A stretch of 64,000 nucleotides of DNA from Rhizorhapis suberifaciens (lineage in GTDB: Bacteria > Pseudomonadota > Alphaproteobacteria > Sphingomonadales > Sphingomonadaceae), in assembly GCF_014200045.1 (NCBI RefSeq), contig NZ_JACHOV010000011.1, positions 86,873 through 150,872 of the forward strand, written 5' to 3'. The notes under the pieces were generated by a model. The model saw only the letters and a list, made by a program, of their open reading frames with translations, was not told the origin of the DNA and searched no databases. A program made the translations under genes and the position numbers. The first letter of the stretch is position 1. Every line of letters begins with the position of its first letter. This document shows positions 1 to 9,320 of the stretch, piece by piece.

Positions 1-810
1 TGCCGTCCCGGTCGCTTCGTCAAGCGCCAGGTCCAGAAAATTGAGATGTCCTGTAATGCCGTAAGTCGTCCCATCTTCCAGTTCAAGTTGGACCCGAACC
101 CGTTCAAATCGAGGGACTTGCAGCCTGCCAGAAGCTATCTCCCGTCGAATGGCAAGCACGGCGGAACTCGATTGCGCGAAATTGACATAGATGGGATTAA
201 TTTGCTCAATCGCCGTCAATAAGGTGCCTGCGCTTGCACTGACCAAAGCTCCTTCGGTTACCTGCGCGCGACCGGCCCGGCCAGAAATAGGGGCCGTGAC
301 CGTCGTATAGCCCAAGCTGAGCCGAGCGCTTTCCACCTGAGCGGCGGCCTGCGCTACGTCGGCGCGAGCCGTGCGCAGCCGAGCGACAGCCGCATCATAT
401 TCCTGTTTGCTGATGGCCTGATCCTCCAGCAGGGGCTGATAACGATTGACGTCCTGTTCCGCATTGGCGGCGTTCGCGCGGGCACGGGCAAGCGATGCTT
501 GAACCGCGCTCAAGCTTGCGCGGAGTTCACGAGGGTCGATTGCGAACAAGGGTTGCCCAGCGGCAACGTCGCTGCCTTCCTCAAACAGCCTTTGCTGCAC
601 GATGCCATCGACGCGGGCTCGCACCTCGGCGGTACGAACGGCCTGAACGCGACCAGGTAGTTCTACAACATTTGCTATTGGCCGATAGGCTACCGTCGTA
701 ATTTCAACTTCGGGAGGCGGTGGCGGTTGAACGGGATTTGCCGAGCAGCCAATCAGGATCACTGAGGTCAATACAGCGATTGCCCAGGGCGTTGGTCCGG
801 TTGCTCCCAT
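1..810 (-). CDS. RND efflux periplasmic adaptor (membrane fusion) lipoprotein, 3' end outside window
   Basis: The reading frame is open from ATG at 810 to the window edge, giving 270 codons without a stop. The N terminus has a short basic/hydrophobic stretch ending in the lipobox LIGC (Cys near residue 27), then a proline run, so the mature protein is probably lipid-anchored and periplasmic. Next come a barrel-sandwich/biotinyl-lipoyl half (RARVDGIVQQRLFEEGSDVAAGQPLFAID), an alpha-helical hairpin rich in Ala, Arg and Gln, and the second half with TVTAPISGRAGR. These are the hallmarks of AcrA/MexA adaptors, which link an RND pump to an outer-membrane channel. The pump gene would be expected beyond position 1. 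A TetR gene diverges from it across a palindrome, the usual arrangement for a repressed efflux operon. The exported substrate cannot be told from the sequence. Confidence 0.9.
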   Translation of the reverse strand, partial: MGATGPTPWAIAVLTSVILIGCSANPVQPPPPPEVEITTVAYRPIANVVELPGRVQAVRTAEVRARVDGIVQQRLFEEGSDVAAGQPLFAIDPRELRASLSAVQASLARARANAANAEQDVNRYQPLLEDQAISKQEYDAAVARLRTARADVAQAAAQVESARLSLGYTTVTAPISGRAGRAQVTEGALVSASAGTLLTAIEQINPIYVNFAQSSSAVLAIRREIASGRLQVPRFERVRVQLELEDGTTYGITGHLNFLDLALDEATGTA

Positions 811-880
811 TATGATAGACCGATGTTAAGGGCGGGGAGGCGTGTATGGCGAAGGTGATCTTGCATAAGCAGCGGATTAG

Positions 881-896
881 TGTAATTTTAATTACA
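881..896. promoter_or_regulatory. Perfect inverted repeat, probable TetR operator
   Basis: TGTAATTTTAATTACA is made of two 7-bp arms (TGTAATT/AATTACA) around TT. It lies between the divergent starts of the efflux adaptor (810) and the TetR gene (TTG 923). Size and location fit a TetR-family operator controlling both promoters. Confidence 0.65.
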
Positions 897-922
897 TAGC
901 AAGCAAGGATTGGATGAACTGA

Positions 923-1552
923 TTGACTTACGAACGTAAAATCCCGGATTCTTGTGGTGAAAGTCGCCTTGAAAGGCGACGCAATGCCATTCTTGATGCC
1001 GCCGAACACTTCTTTTTGGAAATAGGCTTTGAAAAGACGGGGCTCTGCGCTGTCGTTGCGCGCTCCGGGGGCTCCTTAGCGACTTTGTACAATCTGTTTG
1101 GGAACAAACACGGTCTGCTGGAGGCCGTTGTAGAGCGTGCAGGGGAGGAGCATATGGCCGAGGCCCGCGAGCAGGCCTTCAACTCCCCATCACCGCGCGT
1201 GGGACTAATCCAATTTGCAAAAACATATTTCCATTTTGCGACGTCGCCGAGGACGCTGGGCCTCTTGCGGATGGTGATTGCGCAAACGATAGATGATCCA
1301 GGATTTGGCAGGCGTTTCAGTGCAAATGTCGTCTCCAGGCACCGTGAATGGCTCGTTCAGGCCTTTTCGAACTGGAATGACGCCGGGCTAGCCAAGATCG
1401 ATCATCCCAAAGCTGCGGCTGACCTATTTTTTGCGACTGTGCTTTGTGATGCGCCTCTTCACTTTCTATTGGCGCTGCCCTTCGAAGATGAAACGGTGGA
1501 GCCCCTGGAATGGCGGTTGGCCCCTTTCCTCACGTGGTTTGAAATAGCCTAA
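923..1552 (+). CDS. TetR/AcrR-family transcriptional regulator
   Basis: A 209-residue protein with an N-terminal helix-turn-helix of TetR type: RRNAILDAAEHFFLEIGFEKTG, then the recognition region SLATLYNLFGNKHGLLEAVV (about residues 20-72). The rest is an all-helical ligand/dimer domain resembling C-terminal domains of AcrR-like proteins. The start is TTG. An in-frame stop directly precedes it and there is no ATG or GTG before the HTH, so TTG is the only reasonable start. It is divergent from the RND adaptor, so it is probably the local repressor of that pump, acting at the palindrome at 881-896. The inducer is unknown. Confidence 0.85.
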   Translation: MTYERKIPDSCGESRLERRRNAILDAAEHFFLEIGFEKTGLCAVVARSGGSLATLYNLFGNKHGLLEAVVERAGEEHMAEAREQAFNSPSPRVGLIQFAKTYFHFATSPRTLGLLRMVIAQTIDDPGFGRRFSANVVSRHREWLVQAFSNWNDAGLAKIDHPKAAADLFFATVLCDAPLHFLLALPFEDETVEPLEWRLAPFLTWFEIA

Positions 1553-1670
1553 TGACTTCGATCCAGATGAACGCATCTGTTGACGGCGCTTCGAAAAGCC
1601 CATTGTTGGAGCGGCGCGACGACGTTCAACCATTAGCTACATGAATGTGACAGGTGGAAACATATGGATT

Positions 1671-2855
1671 TCACACAACCTGCCCGGCGGCCCAGCCGCT
1701 GGCCCAGGCCCACTGGAAATTATATCCCCCAAGCCAGCCGGTGACATCGACGGCTTCGCCAATGACATATAGGCCAGGAACGCGCCTTGCCTCCATGGTT
1801 TGCGATGAGAGCGCGTCTGTCGCGATTCCGCCGGTAGTTACTTCCGCCTTGGCGAAGCCTTCGGTGCCCGTCGGACTAAAGGTCCACTCGGACAGCCTCC
1901 GTTCCCCCTCCTGCAACTTCCGGTCAGGAAGATTGGCCAGTTCTCCGGTGAGCCCAATTCGCTCGGCTAGGGTGTCAGCAAGACGATCCGCCATGAACGT
2001 GCGAAGAGCGGCGGAAAGCGTCGAACGCGGCTTGGCACGCTTGGCCTCAACCAACCACCCCGTTGGAAGGTGAGGCAGGAAATTGAGTGCGACTTGGCGC
2101 CCGTGTCGCCAATAGGATGAGACCTGAAGGATCGCAGGACCGGAAAGCCCACGATGGGTGAGAAGCGCAGCCTCGCAAAAGCTGGTTTTCTCGCAGCGCG
2201 CCACGACCTCCACGGACACACCCGCCAGCGAACGAAACAGAAGATCGTCTTCACCAAGAGTCAGCGGAACGAGTGCTGGCCGCGGCTCGATGACCTTGAT
2301 GCCAAACCGGCGGCCTAACTCATAAGCAAAGCCCGTCGCGCCCATCTTGGGGATGGAAGGTCCTCCGGTCGCGATCACCAGTGCCGGCGCACTAACCGAT
2401 TCGCCACCATAGCTTACCCGATAGCGGCCATCCGCATGATCGACGCTGCCAATCGCACGTCCCAGGCTCATGTCCACTTGCCCCTGCGCGCATTCGGCAA
2501 GCAGCATAGCGACGATCTGCCGGGCAGAGCCGTCGCAGAAAAGCTGGCCCAGCGTCTTTTCGTGCCAGGCGATCCCGTGGCGTTCGACCATGGCCAGGAA
2601 GTCGGTAGGCGTGTATCTTCCCAGCGCCGACTTGGCGAAATGCGGATTGGCCGAAATATAACGATCCGGCGCAGTGTGGATATTGGTAAAATTGCAACGT
2701 CCGCCGCCTGAGATCAGGATCTTCTTGCCGGGCTCTTCGGCATGGTCGATCACCAGGATGCGTCGACCGCGCTGCCCCGCCACGGCAGCGCACATCATCC
2801 CGGCGCCCCCGGCCCCCAGGATGATCACATCATAATATCCGTGCGCTTTGTTCAA
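1671..2855 (-). CDS. BaiN/HI0933-family NAD(P)/FAD-dependent oxidoreductase
   Basis: A 394-residue flavoprotein. A dinucleotide-binding Rossmann motif (VIILGAGGAGMMCA) sits at about residues 10-23. The family signature ISGGGRCNFTN is near residues 48-58, and the C terminus GWLGGYNFQWAWASGWAAGQ closes the FAD site. These match the HI0933/YhiN group to which BaiN belongs. Some members act on steroid-like or other unsaturated substrates, but most are uncharacterised. Length is normal for the family. The start is TTG at 2855; the next candidate would fall inside the Rossmann fold, so TTG is preferred. It stands alone, and neighbours give no clue to the substrate. Confidence 0.9.
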   Translation of the reverse strand: MNKAHGYYDVIILGAGGAGMMCAAVAGQRGRRILVIDHAEEPGKKILISGGGRCNFTNIHTAPDRYISANPHFAKSALGRYTPTDFLAMVERHGIAWHEKTLGQLFCDGSARQIVAMLLAECAQGQVDMSLGRAIGSVDHADGRYRVSYGGESVSAPALVIATGGPSIPKMGATGFAYELGRRFGIKVIEPRPALVPLTLGEDDLLFRSLAGVSVEVVARCEKTSFCEAALLTHRGLSGPAILQVSSYWRHGRQVALNFLPHLPTGWLVEAKRAKPRSTLSAALRTFMADRLADTLAERIGLTGELANLPDRKLQEGERRLSEWTFSPTGTEGFAKAEVTTGGIATDALSSQTMEARRVPGLYVIGEAVDVTGWLGGYNFQWAWASGWAAGQVV

Positions 2856-3022
2856 TCCGGTGCCGCTTATGTGGGTCCCGCTCCGCCATTTGACCCCAAT
2901 GGTCCCGCGTCACGACGCCGTCAAAAGCGGCGCGGGTTCGGAATAGTGGAACATGCGGCGGAAGCAACCCCAGTCTCCGCGATCTGCGGGCAGTTGTCTT
3001 GGCAACCGCCGTTGCGGCACGG

Positions 3023-3535
3023 TCATCGGCAGCGGACGTCGCTATTCTGCTCAACCGAGCGCCCGAGCAGAGCACCAAGCGCGCCGCCGATCAGAGTTCC
3101 GCCGGTGCGATGCCTGCCACCATCCACAACGTTGCCCAGGATGCCGCCCGCGGCCGCGCCCACGATCAATCCCGTGGTGCCGTCGCTGCGCTTGCAATAG
3201 TAGCGGCCATCAGAGCCACGATAAACTTCGTCATCGTCGTTCAGGCGGCGCTCCTTATAACTCGGGTCCTCACGATAATCGCGCGCCGCATCGTAATCGG
3301 TCGCGTAGCGATCCTCGTCATAATCCGCCGATGGTGGGGCGTAGCTTTGATCCCTGCGTTCGCGCTCCTTTGCGTCGTAATAGCGTTCACGCTCGCGCTG
3401 GTAGAGCATGGTTTCGGCCTCATAGCGCTCCTGAGCGGACTCCCAGCGTCGTTGATCGGCATAAGACTGAGCGAATGCTGGAGGAGCAAGGCTTGTAGTA
3501 AGGACAAAAGCGAGCGCGACATATTTGAAATTCAT
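3023..3535 (-). CDS. Exported glycine-zipper (2TM) domain protein
   Basis: A 170-residue protein with a clear signal peptide (MNFKYVALAFVLTTSLAPPAFAQ, cleavage near residue 23). A highly charged Arg/Glu/Asp/Tyr-rich middle region follows (about 24-115), then YYCKRSDGTTG. A glycine-zipper segment, LIVGAAAGGILGNVVDGG...GGTLIGGALGALLGRS, spans about residues 124-160. Glycine-zipper 2TM proteins sit in or at the outer membrane or periplasm and often take part in envelope integrity; the specific role is unknown. GGAG lies 8 nt before the ATG. No operon partner is obvious. Confidence 0.8.
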   Translation of the reverse strand: MNFKYVALAFVLTTSLAPPAFAQSYADQRRWESAQERYEAETMLYQRERERYYDAKERERRDQSYAPPSADYDEDRYATDYDAARDYREDPSYKERRLNDDDEVYRGSDGRYYCKRSDGTTGLIVGAAAGGILGNVVDGGRHRTGGTLIGGALGALLGRSVEQNSDVRCR

Positions 3536-3738
3536 TGGCCATTCTCCATGAGGCGCAGGAAAGCGGTGGGTCTCCGTTTCATTATGCTGCTGAACGGGTG
3601 CTGAATTTTCCGCGATTGGCTTTGTAGGACGAGACCGGCCTTGCCCGCATGTCGCCGTACCGCTGCGCTGAGACCTGATCCGAAAATTGTGATAACCTTG
3701 CCAGCGGCAAGGGCAGTTGGCGCTAGGTTGGCAAACGC

Positions 3739-4863
3739 ATGCTTTTCAACAGTTTCTTCATGGCGGGATTTGAGTGTTCGTCCCACCGGCGGACGGATGG
3801 AGTTCGGCTCGATCTGATTCGCGCCACCGCCCATGACACGCACGCATTTGCGGACTATCAACGCTGTGCGGAGCTGGGGATCGGTACGATCCGCGACGGC
3901 TTGCGATGGCACCTTATCGAAAAACAGCCGGGCCAATATGATTGGTCCAGTTGGCTCATAGCACTCGAAGCCGCCAAGTCTGCTGGCGTTCAGATCATAT
4001 GGGACATGTTCCACTACGGCTCGCCAGATTTCATCGATCAGGGATCATCCGCATTCATCGATGGCTATGCTGCATTCTCTGCGGAAGCCGTTCGAATCCA
4101 CAGATCCATTATCGGATCAGCGCCGCTCATCTGTCCCATCAACGAGATTTCCTTTTTCAGTTGGGCGGTGGAAGTGGGTTATTTCCCGCCGGCCGGGCCA
4201 AAGAAGAAGGGGTGGTTCAAACGGCACCTCATACGAGCGGCAGTAGCGGGCATCGAAGCGATGCGAGCCGAAGAACCGGATTGTCGCTTTGTCTGGGCCG
4301 AACCGTTGATCCATGTCGCGCCACGGGACAAAAGCCGGCCAGAGCTGCGAAGGGCGGAACAGTTCCGGCAGGGCCAATTTGAGGCATATGATATGCTGAT
4401 GGGCCGGGTCGAACCGGACCTTGGCGGCCGGCCTGACTATGTCGATATGATCGGGCTTAACTTCTATCCGCACAACCAATGGTATTTCGATGGACCCACG
4501 GTGCCAATGGGCCATCATGAATATCGGCCTCTCGAGGACATGCTGGTGGAAGTGTATCAGCGGTATGAAAAGCCGATCTTCATTGCCGAAACGGGCGCGG
4601 AAGGATCCGGCCGCCCCGCCTGGCTCCACTATGTTTGCGATGAAGCTCGGGCAGCAATGGCGCGGGGCATATCGTTTCACGGCATCTGCCTTTACCCGGT
4701 GACAGCCTATCCAGGATGGGACAATTCGCGGCACGCCGAAGTGGGATTGTTCTCGACAATTCATTCGGAGGGCAACCGGAGGCTGTACGCGCCGCTCTAC
4801 GAGGAATTGGAACGGCAGCGGCTATTATTTGGAGCACAAGACGTCCGCTGTCGGTCGGGCTAG
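3739..4863 (+). CDS. GH1/clan GH-A-like glycoside hydrolase
   Basis: A 374-residue TIM-barrel protein. The pair of acidic residues expected for retaining clan GH-A enzymes is visible: Glu136 in PINEIS (acid/base) and Glu284 in FIAETGAEG (nucleophile). The barrel strands read in order, e.g. RDGLRWHLIEKQPGQYDWS and VDMIGLNFYPHNQWYF. No signal peptide is seen, so the protein is probably cytoplasmic. It is shorter than classical GH1 beta-glucosidases (about 450 aa). It is followed after 78 bp by a second GH1-like gene on the same strand, then by a glycosyltransferase/UDP-galactopyranose mutase fusion. The set therefore probably handles one glycan. The true start could be Met8 (3760). The sugar specificity cannot be read from the sequence. 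Confidence 0.75.
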   Translation: MLFNSFFMAGFECSSHRRTDGVRLDLIRATAHDTHAFADYQRCAELGIGTIRDGLRWHLIEKQPGQYDWSSWLIALEAAKSAGVQIIWDMFHYGSPDFIDQGSSAFIDGYAAFSAEAVRIHRSIIGSAPLICPINEISFFSWAVEVGYFPPAGPKKKGWFKRHLIRAAVAGIEAMRAEEPDCRFVWAEPLIHVAPRDKSRPELRRAEQFRQGQFEAYDMLMGRVEPDLGGRPDYVDMIGLNFYPHNQWYFDGPTVPMGHHEYRPLEDMLVEVYQRYEKPIFIAETGAEGSGRPAWLHYVCDEARAAMARGISFHGICLYPVTAYPGWDNSRHAEVGLFSTIHSEGNRRLYAPLYEELERQRLLFGAQDVRCRSG

Positions 4864-4941
4864 AGCGAGCCATATGCCGGGATCGGGACAAATGGCCCTT
4901 TCATCTGCAACCTCTTGCCCTCCCAAAGCGTAATGTCCTGA

Positions 4942-6306
4942 GTGCTGGGCGGTCGAAGACTTTGGCGCACTGCACGGATTGATGGCAGGAGGCTGGTCAT
5001 CGCAAACTTCATGTTCTGCACCGGGATCGAAAACAGCATCCCAACTGTCAACAACGGCCGCACCCGAGTCGACCAGATGGAGGTTTGCGGACATTATCGT
5101 TACTGGCGCGAGGATTTCGCCCTTCTCGACGACATGGGCATCAAATATCTGCGCTATGGGCCCCCCATCCACCGCACCTTCCTGGGCCCGGGGCATTATG
5201 ATTGGGAGTTCGCGGACCTGACCTGTGCGGAGCTGCGCCGCCGCGACATCATTCCTATCGTGGACCTTTGCCATTTCGGCGTACCAGACTGGATCGGCAA
5301 TTTCCAGAACGAGGATTTTCCCGCTCTCTTTGCAGCCTATGCAGGCGATTTCGCGTGCCGATATCCCTGGATCCAACTATACACGCCGGTCAACGAGATG
5401 TTTATTTGCGCGATGTTCTCCGCCAAATATGGCTGGTGGAACGAGCAGATGACGACCGATCAGTCCTTCGTCACCGCACTCAAAAATATCGTCAAGGCGA
5501 ATGTTCTGGCGATGCTTGAGATCCTCAAGCGCCGCCCCGACGCCATCTTCGTGCAAAGCGAATCCTCTGAATATTTCCACGCGGACAGCCCTGATGCCAT
5601 TCATCCCGCTGAAAGATTGAATTCCATGAGGTTCCTTTCGCTCGACCTCAATTATGGCAGGCGCGTCGACAGCGAGATGTATGAATATCTGCTCGATAAC
5701 GGCATGACCAAGGAGGAATATCACTTCTTCCTTGGCAACCGGGTGAAGCAGCACTGCATCTTGGGGAATGATTATTACTGGACCAATGAGCATCGCGTCC
5801 ATGCCGATGGCCGTACCTGGGCGGCAGGCGAGGTATTCGGATATAGCGAGATCACGCGTCAATATTATGGCCGATATGGCCTGCCGGTCATGCACACCGA
5901 AACCAATTTCCGCGAAGGGCCCAATGGCGACGAAGCGGTCAATTGGCTGTGGAAGGAGTGGGCGAACGTGCTGCGCCTGCGCAATGTCGGCATTCCTACA
6001 GTGGGCTTCACCTGGTATTCGCTTACCGACCAGGTCGACTGGGACACGGCGCTACGCGAACAAAATGGCAATGTGAACCCGCTGGGCCTCTATGACCTGG
6101 ACCGCAATATCAGGAGAGTGGGACAGGCGTACAAGGAACTGATCGCGGCGTGGCGCGATGTGCTTCCGGCCCAGAGCCTCTGCCTGGCCGTGCCCATTGT
6201 GCCCCCATCCCATTGGGATCGGATATACGCCCGTGAACAGCAGGCGGAAGCCGAAGCACGTCGACGCAGAGAACCGCCAGTCACAAGGGTTCAGGAAGGG
6301 CAGTAG
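4942..6306 (+). CDS. Family 1 glycosylhydrolase-like protein
   Basis: A 454-residue clan GH-A protein. Candidate catalytic residues are Glu152 (TPVNEMF, acid/base) and Glu320 (MHTETNFREG, nucleophile). Further barrel landmarks are KYLRYGPPIHRTFLG, PIVDLCHFGVPDWIG and TVGFTWYSLTDQVDWD. The annotated start is GTG at 4942; homologous sequence seems to begin at Met24 (5011), so the first 23 residues are doubtful. The C terminus ends in a charged Arg/Glu-rich tail. It follows the GH-like gene at 3739 and probably shares its transcript. Without a signal peptide it would act in the cytoplasm, either on imported oligosaccharides or on a polysaccharide intermediate. Beta-glucosidase is the generic guess. 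Confidence 0.78.
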   Translation: MLGGRRLWRTARIDGRRLVIANFMFCTGIENSIPTVNNGRTRVDQMEVCGHYRYWREDFALLDDMGIKYLRYGPPIHRTFLGPGHYDWEFADLTCAELRRRDIIPIVDLCHFGVPDWIGNFQNEDFPALFAAYAGDFACRYPWIQLYTPVNEMFICAMFSAKYGWWNEQMTTDQSFVTALKNIVKANVLAMLEILKRRPDAIFVQSESSEYFHADSPDAIHPAERLNSMRFLSLDLNYGRRVDSEMYEYLLDNGMTKEEYHFFLGNRVKQHCILGNDYYWTNEHRVHADGRTWAAGEVFGYSEITRQYYGRYGLPVMHTETNFREGPNGDEAVNWLWKEWANVLRLRNVGIPTVGFTWYSLTDQVDWDTALREQNGNVNPLGLYDLDRNIRRVGQAYKELIAAWRDVLPAQSLCLAVPIVPPSHWDRIYAREQQAEAEARRRREPPVTRVQEGQ

Positions 6307-6333
6307 GCGGCGTCGACATGCCGCCTCTGGCCT

Positions 6334-6612
6334 TCAGGCAGCCCGACCCAATTCCTGCTCACGCCATGGAGCCGTTGCCGGGGCTTGGCTCAACGCATTG
6401 GCATAACGTGCATCCAACGCTGCTTCTTCCGCGGTTTGCGGACGAAGATAGGAGATGCAGAGCTTGCGACCGAATACATCGTCGCCTCTCATCCGTACGT
6501 CCGCCGATTCACTGATCGGTAGCGTGGACCGAAGTTCCGTAAGTTGCTGGATAAGATGATCCAGCGAAACATGATCATTAACTTCAACAAAGTCTCTTAT
6601 CATTCTCGTCAT
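6334..6612 (-). CDS. Small conserved-looking protein of unknown function
   Basis: A 92-residue ORF starting MTRMIRDFVEVNDHVSLDHLIQQL and ending in an Ala-rich charged tail. GGGGGG lies 4-5 nt before the ATG, a strong ribosome-binding site, which supports translation. The composition is that of a soluble, mildly acidic, helical protein (DHLIQQLTELRSTL; EEAALDARYANALSQ). No motif is recognised. It converges on the GH1-like gene, ending 27 nt from its stop, and its promoter would lie in the AT-rich stretch shared with the glycosyltransferase/mutase fusion. A 6-bp inverted repeat TAACCC/GGGTTA (6614-6629) overlaps its ribosome-binding region. Confidence 0.55.
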   Translation of the reverse strand: MTRMIRDFVEVNDHVSLDHLIQQLTELRSTLPISESADVRMRGDDVFGRKLCISYLRPQTAEEAALDARYANALSQAPATAPWREQELGRAA

Positions 6613-6916
6613 ATAACCCCCCCGGGTTACCTAGTTTGCGACCTATGTCACGCCTAAACGCGATTTAGGATAAGGCTGCAATCCAGAACATTTAATGAAC
6701 CGCCCTCATTTCACCTAAAAAAGCGACGAAATGAGAAAACCTGTCCAAAAAGGTGATATAATCATTCCGTATTCGAAACTTTTTCACTTCAAAAGTAACA
6801 TGCATTAAGAAATTTATTATAGGGCTTTTAATGATAGTTCTTAGGTATGAATGTTGGAACCGGAAGAGACGATAATCCGTTATAGGATTGTTCGTTCCTT
6901 ATTCTAGGATTCTCCA
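6613..6916. other. AT-rich intergenic region (divergent promoters)
   Basis: About 300 bases, clearly richer in A/T than the rest of the window, between the small minus-strand gene (6612) and the glycosyltransferase/mutase fusion (6917). I see no ORF. It holds the inverted repeat at 6614-6629 and several AT-rich hexamers that could serve as -10 elements, so promoters for both genes are likely here, but I cannot place them exactly. Confidence 0.5.
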
Positions 6917-9289
6917 ATGGGCTACGCTTCGGACTGCTCTCTGCCTTTGCATTTAATTACCGAAGATATAGTCCCCATCAGCGAAACGATTATTTGCTTT
7001 AGTCATCTACGTTGGGATTTTGTATTTCAGCGTCCCCAACATTTGATAAGCCGATTTGCTCGAACCGCCAAGGTGGTTTTCTGGGAAGAACCCCGATGGC
7101 CGGAAGGTCTCGCCGCGCCGCGACTCGATATTCGGGTCGATTCGGAAACGGGCGTTCTGATAGTGACTCCGGAATTACCCGCGATGGACGATCAGACACC
7201 GGCGCTGAAGCTTTTGCTGGACAGCTTCGTGGCCGGTGAGGAGAGGCCGCTCATCCGCTGGTATTACACACCTATGATGCTGCCTTTTTCCAGGCATTTA
7301 TCGGCTGCGTGCACTGTCTATGATTGCATGGACGAGCTTGCCAATTTCAAGGGTGCCCCGCCAGCGTTGCTCGATCTTGAGGCCCAGTTGCTGAAGGTCG
7401 CGGACCTTGTCTTTACGGGGGGCTATAGTCTGTATGAGGCGAAACGCGGTCGGCACCCGAATATTCATCCCTTCCCCTCTAGTGTGGATGTGCAGCATTT
7501 TGCACATGGGCGGACGGTCATTGCCGACCCTTTGGATCAGGCTGACCTCCCTCATCCCCGGCTCGGTTTTTATGGCGTGATAGATGAGCGGATGGACCTG
7601 GACCTGCTTTCGGCCCTGGCGGACGCTCGGCCCGGCTGGACCATTGTGATGGTGGGACCGGTGGTGAAGATTGATCCAGCATTGCTGCCGCAGCGCTCGA
7701 ACATCGCTTATCTTGGCGGCAAGAGCTATGCCGAGCTGCCACGCTATCTTGGCGGTTGGGACGTCGCGCTGATGCCCTTCGCAATCAACGAATCCACGCG
7801 GTTCATCAGTCCGACGAAGACGCCCGAATATCTGGCAGGCGGACGACCGGTAGTGTCCACTCCCATCGCCGATGTCATTCGCCATTATGGTGATTTGGAC
7901 GCGGTCCAGATTGCGGATGACCCGGAAAATTTCATTGCTGCCTGTGAAGCAGCGCTCGCGCTTCCGAAAGGCAAGGCTGACTGGCTCAAGTCCGTAGATC
8001 AAATGCTGGAGCGCATGTCCTGGGACCACACTTTCCGTAGCATGACCCGGCTGATCGTCGGTCAAATCAAGGATCGACGCGGCGGACCCGCCATTTGGGG
8101 AAGCGAGCGCCCGAAAAAATATGATTATCTTATCGTTGGAGCGGGTTTCGCAGGATCAACCATGGCGGAACGTTTGGCGGTAGGCGCCGGCAAGAAGGTG
8201 CTGATCATCGATCGGAGGCCTCATATCGGCGGGAACGCTTATGATCGGGCGGACGCGGCGGGCATCCTCATTCACCAATATGGCCCTCATATCTTTCACA
8301 CCAATTCCGCAGAGATATTCGCCTATCTCTCCCGCTTTACCGAATGGCGCCCCTATGAACATCGGGTGCTGGCGCAGGTGGGTGGACAATTGGTTCCTAT
8401 TCCCATCAACCGGTCCACGTTGAATGCGCTATACGGCCTTTCGCTTTCTACCGAAGCCCAAGCGGAAGCTTTTCTGACCAGCAGGGCCGAACCGGTGGAG
8501 ATCATCCGCACATCTGCCGATGTCGTACTCTCCGCCGTTGGTCGCGATCTCTACCAGAAATTCTTCAGGGGCTACACCCGCAAGCAATGGGGCATGGACC
8601 CTTCTGAACTCGATAAGACCGTGACCGCCCGCGTTCCGACCCGCTTCAATACTGACGACCGCTATTTTACGGACCGCTTCCAGGTGATGCCGAAACATGG
8701 CTTCACCCGCATGTTCGATCGAATGCTGGATCATACCAATATCGATATCGAACTGGGCGTCGATTATAGCGACATCCAGGCGGAACGTGCCCATTCCAAA
8801 CTGGTCTTCACCGGCCCCATCGACGAATATTTTGACTTTCGCTTTGGCAAGCTGCCTTATCGTTCCCTGGAATTCCGGCATGAGACGCTGGACCAAGAGT
8901 GGTTGCAGCCTGTTGCGGTGGTCAACTATCCCGACGAGCAGGTCCCTTATACCCGGGTGACTGAATATAAGCATCTGACCGGGCAGTCGTCACCCCGAAC
9001 CAGCATCACTTACGAATATCCAAGCGCGCAAGGTGATCCCTATTATCCAATCCCCCGTCCTGAAAATCAGGCACTCTTCAAACGCTACGAAGCACTGGCG
9101 GCCAAGCGCGAGGATGTCGTGTTCGTCGGGCGGCTGGCCACATATCGCTATTATAATATGGATCAGGTGGTTGGCCAGGCACTGGCTACCTACCGGCGGC
9201 TGAACCTGGAGACGCAACCGCCCCGGCCTCGCCTTCGGACCGCGACACCGGCCTCAGGACAAACCGCGCCCTTCGCGCAGTCGGCGTAG
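6917..9289 (+). CDS. glf: Glycosyltransferase fused to UDP-galactopyranose mutase
   Basis: A 790-residue two-domain protein. Residues about 15-390 resemble a GT-B glycosyltransferase: an N-terminal FSHLRWDFVFQRPQHL segment, then a C-terminal sugar-nucleotide region with SPTKTPEYLAGGRPVVSTP. From about residue 398 a complete UDP-galactopyranose mutase begins, with FAD motif YLIVGAGFAGSTMAERL, then IGGNAYD, YGPHIFHTN, FFRGYTRKQWG and a C-terminal GRLATYRYYNMDQVVGQAL. The mutase makes UDP-galactofuranose; the attached transferase could use it directly, which is an inference. AGGA sits 7 nt before the ATG. It stands alone downstream of two glycosidase-like genes. Stand-alone mutases are about 370-390 aa, so the C-terminal half is full length. 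Confidence 0.9.
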   Translation: MGYASDCSLPLHLITEDIVPISETIICFSHLRWDFVFQRPQHLISRFARTAKVVFWEEPRWPEGLAAPRLDIRVDSETGVLIVTPELPAMDDQTPALKLLLDSFVAGEERPLIRWYYTPMMLPFSRHLSAACTVYDCMDELANFKGAPPALLDLEAQLLKVADLVFTGGYSLYEAKRGRHPNIHPFPSSVDVQHFAHGRTVIADPLDQADLPHPRLGFYGVIDERMDLDLLSALADARPGWTIVMVGPVVKIDPALLPQRSNIAYLGGKSYAELPRYLGGWDVALMPFAINESTRFISPTKTPEYLAGGRPVVSTPIADVIRHYGDLDAVQIADDPENFIAACEAALALPKGKADWLKSVDQMLERMSWDHTFRSMTRLIVGQIKDRRGGPAIWGSERPKKYDYLIVGAGFAGSTMAERLAVGAGKKVLIIDRRPHIGGNAYDRADAAGILIHQYGPHIFHTNSAEIFAYLSRFTEWRPYEHRVLAQVGGQLVPIPINRSTLNALYGLSLSTEAQAEAFLTSRAEPVEIIRTSADVVLSAVGRDLYQKFFRGYTRKQWGMDPSELDKTVTARVPTRFNTDDRYFTDRFQVMPKHGFTRMFDRMLDHTNIDIELGVDYSDIQAERAHSKLVFTGPIDEYFDFRFGKLPYRSLEFRHETLDQEWLQPVAVVNYPDEQVPYTRVTEYKHLTGQSSPRTSITYEYPSAQGDPYYPIPRPENQALFKRYEALAAKREDVVFVGRLATYRYYNMDQVVGQALATYRRLNLETQPPRPRLRTATPASGQTAPFAQSA

Positions 9290-9320
9290 CGCATGGTGGG
9301 CGGGCGGAGGCGCTTCAGAC

